Source: Ruminococcus sp. (GTDB taxonomy: Bacteria > Bacillota > Clostridia > Oscillospirales > Ruminococcaceae). From it: 64,000 bases of DNA. The stretch's first letter is position 1; each line of letters begins with the position of its first letter. The notes under the pieces were generated by a model. It was given only the letters and a program-made list of their open reading frames with translations, ran no database searches and was not told where the DNA came from. Both the position numbers and the translations under genes were made by a program. This document shows positions 23,444-30,970 of this stretch, in pieces. The stretch covers positions 248,001 to 312,000 of the forward strand of contig JAJBTZ010000090.1 of NCBI GenBank assembly GCA_020860605.1, written 5' to 3'.

Positions 23444-25768
23444 TTACTCGGTGAGAGAATGCTTGACTCTGTCTCTCTCCTCTGCACGCTTTGCGTCGTT
23501 GAAACGGTCGAGCGTTCCTACGAGATAACCAGTGATTCTGCGGATTCTTTCGAAGCCGTAGCTGCCCTCGTTCTCTTTTCTGCCACACTTCGGGCAGGTG
23601 TCGCCGATTATTCCAGTGAAGCCACAGCAAGGGTCTCTGTCAACAGGATGATTTATTGAACCATAGCCGATTCCAGATTCCTTCATGAAGCGGATGATCT
23701 TCTCGAATGCATCGAGATTCTGAAGCGGGTCACCATCCAGCTCAACATAGCTGATGTGGCCAGCGTTGGTGAGAGCATGATAGGGAGCCTCGATTCTTAT
23801 CTTCTCGAAGGCGCTGATCGGATAGTAAACGGGAACGTGGAAGGAGTTGGTGTAATATTCTCTGTCAGTTACGCCTTCGATCGAACCATACTTTTCGCGG
23901 TCAAGCTTGACAAATCTGCCCGAGAGTCCTTCAGCAGGAGTTGCCAAAAGTGACCAGTTGAGATGAGTCTTCTCGGTCTCGGCATCGAGTCTTGCTCTCA
24001 TTCTCGAGATAATCTCGTAACCGAGCTTTCTTGCCTCTTCGCTCTCACCATGGTGCTTGCCGATGAGGGCCTTAAGGGTCTCTGCAAGGCCGATGAAGCT
24101 GACTGAAAGGGTTCCGTGCTTGAGGACTTCGCCGACGGTGTCGTCAGCGGAAAGCTTCTCAGAGTCGAGCCATACGCCCTGGCCCATGAGGAACGGGAAG
24201 TTCTTGACCTTCTTCTCAGACTGAATCTTGAAACGAGCCATCAGCTGCTCAATAACGAGATCCATCATGTCGTCGAGTTTCTTGTAGAAGAGGTCAACGT
24301 TGCCCTTCGATTCGATTGCAAGTCTTGGAAGGTTAATTGAAGTGAAGGAGAGGTTACCTCTGCCTGTTACTATCTGGCGGGTTGGGTCGTAGGCGTTGCC
24401 GATAACTCTGGTGCGGCAGCCCATGTATGCGATTTCGGTGTCCGGGTCACCCTCCTTGTAGTACTGGAGGTTGAACGGTGCATCGATGAAGGAGAAGTTC
24501 GGGAAGAGGCGCTTGGCGGAAACTCTGCAGGCGAGCTTGAACATATCATAGTTCGGATCACCCGGATTATAGTTGACGCCTTCCTTGACCTTGAAGATGT
24601 GAATCGGGAAGATAGGAGTCTCGCCGTTTCCAAGGCCTGCATCCTCGGCTAAGAGAATGTTTCTTATGACCATTCTTCCCTCTGTCGAGGTGTCGGTTCC
24701 GTAGTTTATCGAGCTGAACGGAGTCTGGGCACCGGCACGGGAGTTCATGGTGTTGAGGTTGTGAACAAGTGCTTCCATCGCCTGGTATGTTGCCTTGTCG
24801 GTCTCTTTGACGGAGGTCTCATAGGCAAACTTTTGGATCTTAGCGATTTCTTCGTCAGAGCAGTATTTCTTGAGATACTCAGCCTCAGCTTCACGGTACT
24901 CGTCAGTCATGTCGAGCTTCGGAACAAGACCCTTGTGTGAGAGCTCATGGAGATAATCCTTGACATAGTCCCCTGCTGCTACTGAATCGACGTTGTCAAC
25001 AAGCTCGAGTGAGCGGATGACGTTGTCGCGATAACGGTGCATGAAGGTCTTCTTGACGCCTTCAGCCATGTCGTAATCGAACTTAGGAACCGACTGGCCA
25101 CCGTGCTGGTCATTCTGGTTGGACTGGATTGCGATGCAGGCAAGAGCTGCATAGCTCGAAATCTCGTTAGGGGTTCTCAAATAGCCATGGCCGGTTGAGA
25201 AGCCGTTCTTGAAGAGCTTGGTCAGGTCGATCTGAGTACAGGTGGTGGTGAGAGTGTAGAAGTCGAGGTCGTGGATGTGGATGTCGCCCTCGGAATGAGC
25301 CTTGGCAAACTTCGGATCCAGAACATACATCTCGTAGAATTCCTTAGCACCACAGGAGCCGTACTTGAGCATGGTGCCCATTGCGGTGTCGCCATCGATA
25401 TTGGCGTTCTCACGCTTGGTGTCGCTGTCCTTAGCGGAGATGAAGGTGAGCTCCTCGTAGATCTTCATGATTTTGGTGTTCATCTCACGGACTCTGGTTC
25501 TGTTGGCTCTGTAGAGGATATATGCCTTAGCAGTTGAAGCGTGACCCTCTTCGATAAGGGTTCTCTCGACCTCGTCCTGGATCTCTTCTACAGTGGGAAT
25601 CTTCTTTCCGCTTGCTTCTACTGCATCACAGACTCTTCCGGCGATTTCGAGAGCCTGATCGTAATCGGTGCCGCCGACAGATTCTGCTGCCTTATATATA
25701 GCACTCGCTATCTTTTCAACGTTGAAGGTGACTATTCTTCCGTCCCTTTTTTGAATCTTGGTAATCAT
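23444..25768 (-). CDS. nrdD: Anaerobic ribonucleoside-triphosphate reductase
   Basis: 774 residues. An N-terminal ATP-cone (residues 1-90, starting MITKIQKRDGRIVTFNVEKI) gives allosteric control. The long catalytic barrel follows, then the C-terminal zinc site DPCCGFTGIIGDTCPKCGRK and the glycyl-radical loop RRITGYLVGTL. It makes dNTPs from NTPs without oxygen. The GGAGGA ribosome site is clear. Two NrdR-like boxes lie in its upstream region. Confidence 0.97.
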   Translation of the reverse strand: MITKIQKRDGRIVTFNVEKIASAIYKAAESVGGTDYDQALEIAGRVCDAVEASGKKIPTVEEIQDEVERTLIEEGHASTAKAYILYRANRTRVREMNTKIMKIYEELTFISAKDSDTKRENANIDGDTAMGTMLKYGSCGAKEFYEMYVLDPKFAKAHSEGDIHIHDLDFYTLTTTCTQIDLTKLFKNGFSTGHGYLRTPNEISSYAALACIAIQSNQNDQHGGQSVPKFDYDMAEGVKKTFMHRYRDNVIRSLELVDNVDSVAAGDYVKDYLHELSHKGLVPKLDMTDEYREAEAEYLKKYCSDEEIAKIQKFAYETSVKETDKATYQAMEALVHNLNTMNSRAGAQTPFSSINYGTDTSTEGRMVIRNILLAEDAGLGNGETPIFPIHIFKVKEGVNYNPGDPNYDMFKLACRVSAKRLFPNFSFIDAPFNLQYYKEGDPDTEIAYMGCRTRVIGNAYDPTRQIVTGRGNLSFTSINLPRLAIESKGNVDLFYKKLDDMMDLVIEQLMARFKIQSEKKVKNFPFLMGQGVWLDSEKLSADDTVGEVLKHGTLSVSFIGLAETLKALIGKHHGESEEARKLGYEIISRMRARLDAETEKTHLNWSLLATPAEGLSGRFVKLDREKYGSIEGVTDREYYTNSFHVPVYYPISAFEKIRIEAPYHALTNAGHISYVELDGDPLQNLDAFEKIIRFMKESGIGYGSINHPVDRDPCCGFTGIIGDTCPKCGRKENEGSYGFERIRRITGYLVGTLDRFNDAKRAEERDRVKHSLTE

Positions 25769-25838
25769 TTTTCTTCCTCCGTCTGGGTTTATTACTGCAA
25801 TTCATCTCAAAATCGGGTTTAAGAAGCTATATTTTAAA

Positions 25839-25886
25839 CCAGTAGATATTGTTGTTCCGAAAGCCATGAACCACAACATCTTGGGT
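25839..25886 (-). promoter_or_regulatory. Pair of NrdR-box-like sites upstream of nrdD
   Basis: Two 16-bp sites at 25839-25854 and 25871-25886 resemble the NrdR box consensus ACACWATATATWGTGT. By eye they match 11 and 12 of 16 positions (CAACAATATCTACTGG on the minus strand and CCACAACATCTTGGGT on the plus). They are spaced 32 bp centre to centre, about three helical turns, as usual for NrdR pairs. They lie just downstream of the predicted start site. Confidence 0.6.
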
Positions 25887-25905
25887 TTGAGGTGCCAGTA
25901 AGTCA

Positions 25906-25934
25906 AGTATATGGCATCTTGGCTCAGTTGTCAA
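25906..25934 (-). promoter_or_regulatory. Promoter of the nrdDG operon
   Basis: On the minus strand TTGACA (25934-25929), a 17-bp spacer and TATACT (25911-25906). Predicted start near 25898 gives a leader of about 130 bases that contains both NrdR-like boxes. Confidence 0.75.
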
Positions 25935-26005
25935 TCCAAAATTATAAGCTTTTTTCCTCCTTGATTTGTGTAATATGTCAAGCAAGGCTTCGAGCTTAAC
26001 AAATG

Positions 26006-26030
26006 CGTCGGAGGAGAAAATTCCGACGCA
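26006..26030. repeat. Inverted repeat between the lipoprotein gene and the nrdD promoter
   Basis: A perfect 8-bp stem GCGTCGGA (26006-26013)/TCCGACGC (26023-26030) with a 9-base loop. On the minus strand it is followed by ATTTGTTAAGC, at best a weak terminator for the lipoprotein operon. The rest of 25769-26095 holds the nrdD promoter and boxes. Confidence 0.5.
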
Positions 26031-26095
26031 ATGCTGTAAAGTCAAATAGCTGATTCAAGGTATTTTCCGAAAACCCGCAGTAAAGTGTTTTTCCT

Positions 26096-26560
26096 TTATT
26101 CAGTCGCAAAAGCGCTGTCCACAACGTTTTTCGCCGAGTCAAAATCCGAGATTATTATCAGAATATCGTAATATCCATATGTTATCAGCTTGGTGTTCTC
26201 AATCTTCTGAACCTCGAGAGGAGCATAGCCCTTGAAATCGTTGAGCCTTGACTCCAAAAAGCTATCAAGCATTTCCTGAGTATCATCCTGAGTTTCACTC
26301 TCGGGAGATTTGAAAATTGCAATTATATCTGCTGAAGCATCCTCCGTCGAGTACATGACACAGTAGTCTTCATAGACTGTGCTGTCGCAGCCGAAAACGA
26401 TATCGACAGTTTCGCTGTCAGCGAGAATAAAGTTATCGGTCTCGCCAAGCGTCTCTAAGATTTCATTTGCTAATTCCGTGGCATCTGGCGACGGAAGACT
26501 GCTTCCGCAAGCGGCGAAGAGCACCGCAACCGCAAGAATTATTGTTCCAAATTTTTTCAT
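26096..26560 (-). CDS. DUF4358-like lipoprotein
   Basis: 154 residues. The signal peptide MKKFGTIILAVAVLFAACGS has a lipobox ending in Cys18, so the protein is anchored outside the membrane. The remainder (ATELANEILETL, ADIIAIFKSPES, FLESRLNDFKGYAPLEVQKIEN, then a hydrophobic strand YGYYDILIIISDF) matches what I recall of DUF4358 lipoproteins of Clostridia, whose function is unknown. GGAG precedes the ATG at 26560; a longer start lacks both a ribosome site and a good signal. It follows the SGNH hydrolase gene by 10 bp. Confidence 0.75.
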   Translation of the reverse strand: MKKFGTIILAVAVLFAACGSSLPSPDATELANEILETLGETDNFILADSETVDIVFGCDSTVYEDYCVMYSTEDASADIIAIFKSPESETQDDTQEMLDSFLESRLNDFKGYAPLEVQKIENTKLITYGYYDILIIISDFDSAKNVVDSAFATE

Positions 26561-26570
26561 ATTATATCTC

Positions 26571-27443
26571 CTATTCAGCGACATGTGTGAGTATGTAATC
26601 GATGAAGAGCTCATAGGTTGAGTATTTCAGGTGAACTCCGTCGTTTTCGGCATAAGATGACGGGAGTGAGCTTCCGCCGTCTTTAAGATATGAGTTAATA
26701 TCGATATAGTGAAGCGAATTAGTGTTGGCGTATTCGAGCAGGAGCTCGTTGAAGCTGTCGAGGTCGCTGTTAAGTATAGGAGCTTCGACAGAGGTCTCTT
26801 TATCGGAAGTTGCTGGTGGGACGGAAATTATATAGATTTCCGAATCGGAGCAGGCATTTCTGAGCTTTTTCATGAAGGCTGTGAAGTAGTCATACATTTC
26901 GTCGACAGAGAGCCATGCTGCTCCGTTGGTGCCGAGCATTACGTAGATATTTTCAGGCTCGCTTTCTTTCAGAGCTTCTATAACTGTCATCGTGCCGTAC
27001 TGGGTCTCTATTTCCTCAGTTTCGACCTTTGCAATGCTCATCGAAACGCTGGCATAGACACTTGAGGAGGACACAAGACCATAGCTTGAGAGGCCATAGG
27101 TGATTGAATCTCCAATGAAAACGCAGCTGTCAAGGTAATCGCTTGACACGGCTTCACATTCGGGAACAGGATTTATAATCTCATCCTTAGCGGATTCTTC
27201 TGACTCGGTTTCAGTGTCTTCTGCTACGGAATTATTTCCTTCAGAATCCTCATCATCGTTTCCAAGCAAAGATGCAAACGACGGGACATATATCTCCCTG
27301 TCCTCAGAGAGTACTTCTTCTAAAGTTGTGTTCTTCATATATCTATAAAAGACCAGACCAAATATGAGAATAACGCCTAAAAGGACGATTCCAAAATTGT
27401 ATCTTATCTTGATTGGCTTTTTGGTTCTACTTACATTTGCCAT
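26571..27443 (-). CDS. Membrane-anchored SGNH/GDSL hydrolase
   Basis: 290 residues. One N-terminal membrane helix (about residues 17-36) follows a basic leader, giving an outward-facing enzyme. An acidic linker (about 60-90, rich in E, S and D) leads to the catalytic domain: block I FIGDSITYGLSSYG with the nucleophile Ser, block III MLGTNGAAW with Asn, and block V NDGVHLKY with Asp and His. Such enzymes remove or transfer acyl groups on cell-wall polymers or glycans. It forms an operon with the DUF4358-like lipoprotein gene, so the two may work on the same surface substrate. Confidence 0.85.
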   Translation of the reverse strand: MANVSRTKKPIKIRYNFGIVLLGVILIFGLVFYRYMKNTTLEEVLSEDREIYVPSFASLLGNDDEDSEGNNSVAEDTETESEESAKDEIINPVPECEAVSSDYLDSCVFIGDSITYGLSSYGLVSSSSVYASVSMSIAKVETEEIETQYGTMTVIEALKESEPENIYVMLGTNGAAWLSVDEMYDYFTAFMKKLRNACSDSEIYIISVPPATSDKETSVEAPILNSDLDSFNELLLEYANTNSLHYIDINSYLKDGGSSLPSSYAENDGVHLKYSTYELFIDYILTHVAE

Positions 27444-27473
27444 GGGTTAGCTCCTTTTTGTTATCTAAGGATT

Positions 27474-27502
27474 ATTATATAGCAAAATAGCGCGACTTTC
27501 AA
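27474..27502 (-). promoter_or_regulatory. Promoter of the SGNH hydrolase operon
   Basis: On the minus strand TTGAAA (27502-27497), a 17-bp spacer and TATAAT (27479-27474), 30 bp upstream of the ATG. Confidence 0.8.
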
Positions 27503-27562
27503 GGAATTTTGAGAATTTTCTTCATTTGTAACCCTCTCGTAACCTTATTTATGGATATGGGC

Positions 27563-27591
27563 TTGAAAAATGCTTTCAAATAGACTATAAT
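27563..27591 (+). promoter_or_regulatory. Promoter of asnB
   Basis: TTGAAA (27563-27568), a 17-bp spacer and TATAAT (27586-27591). Predicted start near 27598 gives a leader of about 55 bases. Confidence 0.8.
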
Positions 27592-27652
27592 ATTTTATAA
27601 GATTCCTGCTGCAAAATCAGTTTGCAGCTTTTCAACAAAGGAGGATGACATT

Positions 27653-29479
27653 ATGTGTGGCTTTGTCGGCTTTACAAACACTATTCGGGACGCCAAAACG
27701 GTTTTGGAGCGCCAGATGGACTCAATCAAGCATCGTGGTCCAGATTCTGACGGAGAATATATCGATGAAAATATCGCATTAGGCTTCAGAAGGCTTTCGA
27801 TCATCGACCTCTCAGGCGGTGACCAGCCCATCTACAACGAGGATGGCTCAATGGTTATTGTCTTCAACGGGGAGATTTACAACTTCCAGTCGCTTCGTGA
27901 AGAGCTTGTCATGAAGGGACACACCTTCAAGACGAATACAGATACTGAAGTTCTGGTTCACGGCTATGAGCAGTGGGGCAAGGATATGCTGAATAAGCTC
28001 AGAGGCATGTTTGCGTTTGTTATCTGGGATAAGAATAAAAAAGAGCTCTTTGGAGCGAGGGATTATTTCGGAATCAAGCCTCTTTACTACACCGAGATGG
28101 GAGGAAGCTTCATTTTCGGCTCTGAAATCAAGAGCCTTATCCTTCATCCCCTCTTCAAAAAAGAGCTTAACGAAACGGCGCTTGAGAATTATCTTACATT
28201 CCAGTATTCACCCTGTGTTGAGACCTTCTTCAAGGGCGTTTACAGGCTGCCTCCGGCTCACTCGTTCCTCTATAAGGACGGCAAGCTGACTGTCGAGAGA
28301 TATTGGAGCGTTGAATTTGAGGCTGACGAGGAGCCTTCACTTGATGAATGGGTCGACAAGATTTCGGACACCTTCAAGGACTCAGTTGAGGCACATAAAA
28401 TTGCGGATGTCGAAGTCGGAAGCTTCCTTTCAAGTGGCGTAGATTCGAGCTATGTGGCTGCTGTTGCGAATGTCGACAAGACCTTCACAGTCGGCTTTGG
28501 CGAGGATGAGAGATACAACGAGATCGGCTACGCGAAGGAGTTCTCGAAGTTTATCGGGAAAGAGAATATTTCTAAGGTCATCACAGCTGACGAGTACTGG
28601 GGAGAGTTTCCGAAGATTCAGTATCACATGGACGAACCGCTTGCTGACCCAGCTGCCGTTGCGCTCTACTTTGTCTGCAAGCTTGCTTCCGAGAGCGTCA
28701 AGGTTGTCCTCAGTGGCGAAGGCGCTGACGAGATTTTCGGAGGTTACAATATCTATAAGGAGCCGGACGACGTCGCTATCTACAACAAGATTCCTCGTCC
28801 AATCAGGCGAGGTGTCGGGAAGGTCTGTGAACACCTCCCGGCACACAGAGGTTTGAATTTCCTTATTAGACGTGGTAAAGACCTCGAAGAGAGATTCATT
28901 GGAAATGCCTATATCTTCTCCGAAAAAGAGAGAAAAGCGCTTCTGAAAGTCTCTACAGACGCTCCTAAGGCTATGGAGATTACGAAGCCATTCTATGACA
29001 AAGTCAGTGACAAGGACAACGTCACTAAGATGCAATACCTGGATCTCAACATGTGGCTGGCGGGAGATATTCTTCTGAAGGCTGACAGGATGAGTATGGC
29101 GAATTCGCTTGAATTAAGAGTTCCCTTCCTCGACAAAGAGGTTATGGCACTTGGTGAGAAGATTCCAACGAAGTATCGCGTCACGAAAGAGAACACCAAG
29201 TACGCCATGAGGCTTGCAGCACACAGGGCCTGCCCACCAAGGACTGCCGACAAGAAGAAGCTCGGCTTCCCTGTTCCGATTCGCGTCTGGCTCAAGGAGG
29301 ATAAGTACTACAACATAGTCAAGTCAGAATTCGAGAGCGAGAACGGCAAAAAGTTCTTCAATACCGAGAAGGCTGTTCAGCTCCTCGACGACCACAGAAA
29401 CGGTAAGTACGACAATTCGCGTAAGATCTGGACTATTTACACTTTCTTGGTTTGGTATAAAGTCTACTTCGGAGATTAA
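27653..29479 (+). CDS. asnB: Asparagine synthase (glutamine-hydrolysing)
   Basis: 608 residues. Met is followed directly by the N-terminal nucleophile Cys (MCGFVGF), as needed for the class II glutaminase domain, which spans about residues 1-210 with VFNGEIYNF and GDQPIYNEDGS. The synthetase domain carries the PP-loop LSSGVDSSYVAAVA near residue 262 and LSGEGADEIFGGY near 350. It makes asparagine from aspartate, glutamine and ATP. AAAGGAGG precedes the ATG. It is a single-gene unit with a strong terminator. Confidence 0.96.
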   Translation: MCGFVGFTNTIRDAKTVLERQMDSIKHRGPDSDGEYIDENIALGFRRLSIIDLSGGDQPIYNEDGSMVIVFNGEIYNFQSLREELVMKGHTFKTNTDTEVLVHGYEQWGKDMLNKLRGMFAFVIWDKNKKELFGARDYFGIKPLYYTEMGGSFIFGSEIKSLILHPLFKKELNETALENYLTFQYSPCVETFFKGVYRLPPAHSFLYKDGKLTVERYWSVEFEADEEPSLDEWVDKISDTFKDSVEAHKIADVEVGSFLSSGVDSSYVAAVANVDKTFTVGFGEDERYNEIGYAKEFSKFIGKENISKVITADEYWGEFPKIQYHMDEPLADPAAVALYFVCKLASESVKVVLSGEGADEIFGGYNIYKEPDDVAIYNKIPRPIRRGVGKVCEHLPAHRGLNFLIRRGKDLEERFIGNAYIFSEKERKALLKVSTDAPKAMEITKPFYDKVSDKDNVTKMQYLDLNMWLAGDILLKADRMSMANSLELRVPFLDKEVMALGEKIPTKYRVTKENTKYAMRLAAHRACPPRTADKKKLGFPVPIRVWLKEDKYYNIVKSEFESENGKKFFNTEKAVQLLDDHRNGKYDNSRKIWTIYTFLVWYKVYFGD

Positions 29480-29484
29480 AAAGT

Positions 29485-29517
29485 TCCCTCACAGGGTTTC
29501 CTGTGAGGGATTTTTTT
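29485..29517 (+). terminator. Terminator of asnB
   Basis: A perfect 11-bp stem TCCCTCACAGG/CCTGTGAGGGA with loop GTTT is followed by a run of seven T. It also lies at the 3' end of the convergent GH43 gene. Confidence 0.95.
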
Positions 29518-30946
29518 ATCTGTCAAATGTAAATCTTGAGAACTCGGCCAATGGCTCTGTGCTGTCCGATTTAAATTCGAAGTAAACTGCATGTTTGCCG
29601 ATGATGCCAGTAGTCAGATCAGCGGTTGCTGAAGTGTCCCCTGCTTTGAGATTTAGGGTGGAAACGATTCTGCCATCGTAAGTATCGAGGCGGACGTTTA
29701 CGGTTGTGTCCTGAAGGGCTGTGAGCTCAACTGTTACAGTCTTCGGAGCATTACTGCCGAACTGGACATATCTGTAACCAGCAACAGTGCCGCTTGTGAT
29801 GTTTACAATCGGAGCAGAGATGTTGTCGTCATGCTCGTAAACTGGCTTGATGTAGGGCTTCAGGTTTCCACCACGGAGGTGGCAGGCGTAACCAGCGGAG
29901 ATGAGCTTATAGGCATCCATACCGTTTATGTGAGCACCCTGAGAGGTCATTTCGACAGGCTTCGAGGAAACAGGCTCGCCATTTACATAGGTGATGTCGC
30001 CTATGTAGATTTTGCCATTCTTGTCCATAGCGACATCTACGGGCTCGAGCATTCCCTGACGGGCAAATTCGTCGGTGCCGGTGTGGCGATGATAGAAGAT
30101 ATACCACTTGCCGTTGATTTCTACGATACTGCCATGATTGTTGCCCCAGCGGTAGGCCATCTCTCCTGTGCCATCAGGTTTCTTGAGAATCTCTCCACCG
30201 TTGAAGCTGATATCTCCACCCATTTCGAAGCCTTCGAGAGGGCTGTCGCTGTACTTATAGGACAGGAAGCCGTTGTTCTCGCCATAGACTCCGAGCTCAG
30301 GAACAGGGGTTGAGTATCTCTTCGAGTAGATATAGACGTATTTACCCATGACCTTTCTTGGGGACGAAGCCTCGAAGAAGGTGTCAACGGGGTCGACATG
30401 GCCGTCGTCAGCCTTTATCCAGGAAGCCATTGCGTGACCCATCGGGTGAGCGTGGAAGGTTCCTTCCTTGATTGTGGCCATGTCGTCATTCAGCTCGCAG
30501 CAGTAGCAGGCGCAGAAGCCCCAGTATGCGTAGACCTTGCCGTCATCATCGACTAAGATTCCAGGGTCGAATCCCAAATCAGTCTTGACTGGATTCTCAA
30601 ATGGTCCGGCAGGTTTTTTCGAGCTTGCTACCATGATCCTTGAGCCTCTGGCTTCGGCAGCATAGAGGTAGAAGGTGTTGCCCTTCTGAACAACATCGGG
30701 GGCATAGAGAATGCTGCCGTCAGTTGACCTATAGCAGACGCCATGGCAGGTCCAGTTGGTCAGGTCGTCTACTGGTGCGCTCCAGACAACCTGATCCTTT
30801 CCACAGTACTCGGTTCTCATTGTGTCATGAGAGCCATAGACATAAACGCGCTTTTCGCCGTTATACTCGAAGACTCTCGGTTCGCCATCGGGAACATGCT
30901 CCCAGAGTGGCATGTAGGGGTTTGCACCCTTCAGGTATTCTTTCAT
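29516..30946 (-). CDS. Glycoside hydrolase family 43 enzyme (xylosidase/arabinofuranosidase type)
   Basis: 476 residues, no signal peptide. The catalytic five-bladed propeller begins GANPYMPLWEHVPDGEP; the general base Asp is followed by RVFEYNGEKRVYVYGSHD, the pKa-modulating Asp is in GFDPGILVDDDGKVYAYWG, and the acid Glu is in EASSPRKVMGKYVYIYSKR. A C-terminal beta-sandwich (from about residue 345, VNITSGTVAGYRYVQFGSN) resembles a CBM6-type sugar-binding domain. It likely trims xylo- or arabino-oligosaccharides in the cytoplasm. It starts 24 bp after the P-type ATPase stop with no terminator between, so it may be part of that manganese operon transcript. Confidence 0.88.
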   Translation of the reverse strand: MKEYLKGANPYMPLWEHVPDGEPRVFEYNGEKRVYVYGSHDTMRTEYCGKDQVVWSAPVDDLTNWTCHGVCYRSTDGSILYAPDVVQKGNTFYLYAAEARGSRIMVASSKKPAGPFENPVKTDLGFDPGILVDDDGKVYAYWGFCACYCCELNDDMATIKEGTFHAHPMGHAMASWIKADDGHVDPVDTFFEASSPRKVMGKYVYIYSKRYSTPVPELGVYGENNGFLSYKYSDSPLEGFEMGGDISFNGGEILKKPDGTGEMAYRWGNNHGSIVEINGKWYIFYHRHTGTDEFARQGMLEPVDVAMDKNGKIYIGDITYVNGEPVSSKPVEMTSQGAHINGMDAYKLISAGYACHLRGGNLKPYIKPVYEHDDNISAPIVNITSGTVAGYRYVQFGSNAPKTVTVELTALQDTTVNVRLDTYDGRIVSTLNLKAGDTSATADLTTGIIGKHAVYFEFKSDSTEPLAEFSRFTFDR

Positions 30947-30970
30947 AACATATCCTCCAAGTTTTTATAT

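Noticed and set aside
28430..29035. 201-codon minus-strand frame inside asnB
   Set aside because: Antisense shadow of the asparagine synthase domain; no start signal and no similarity recognised.
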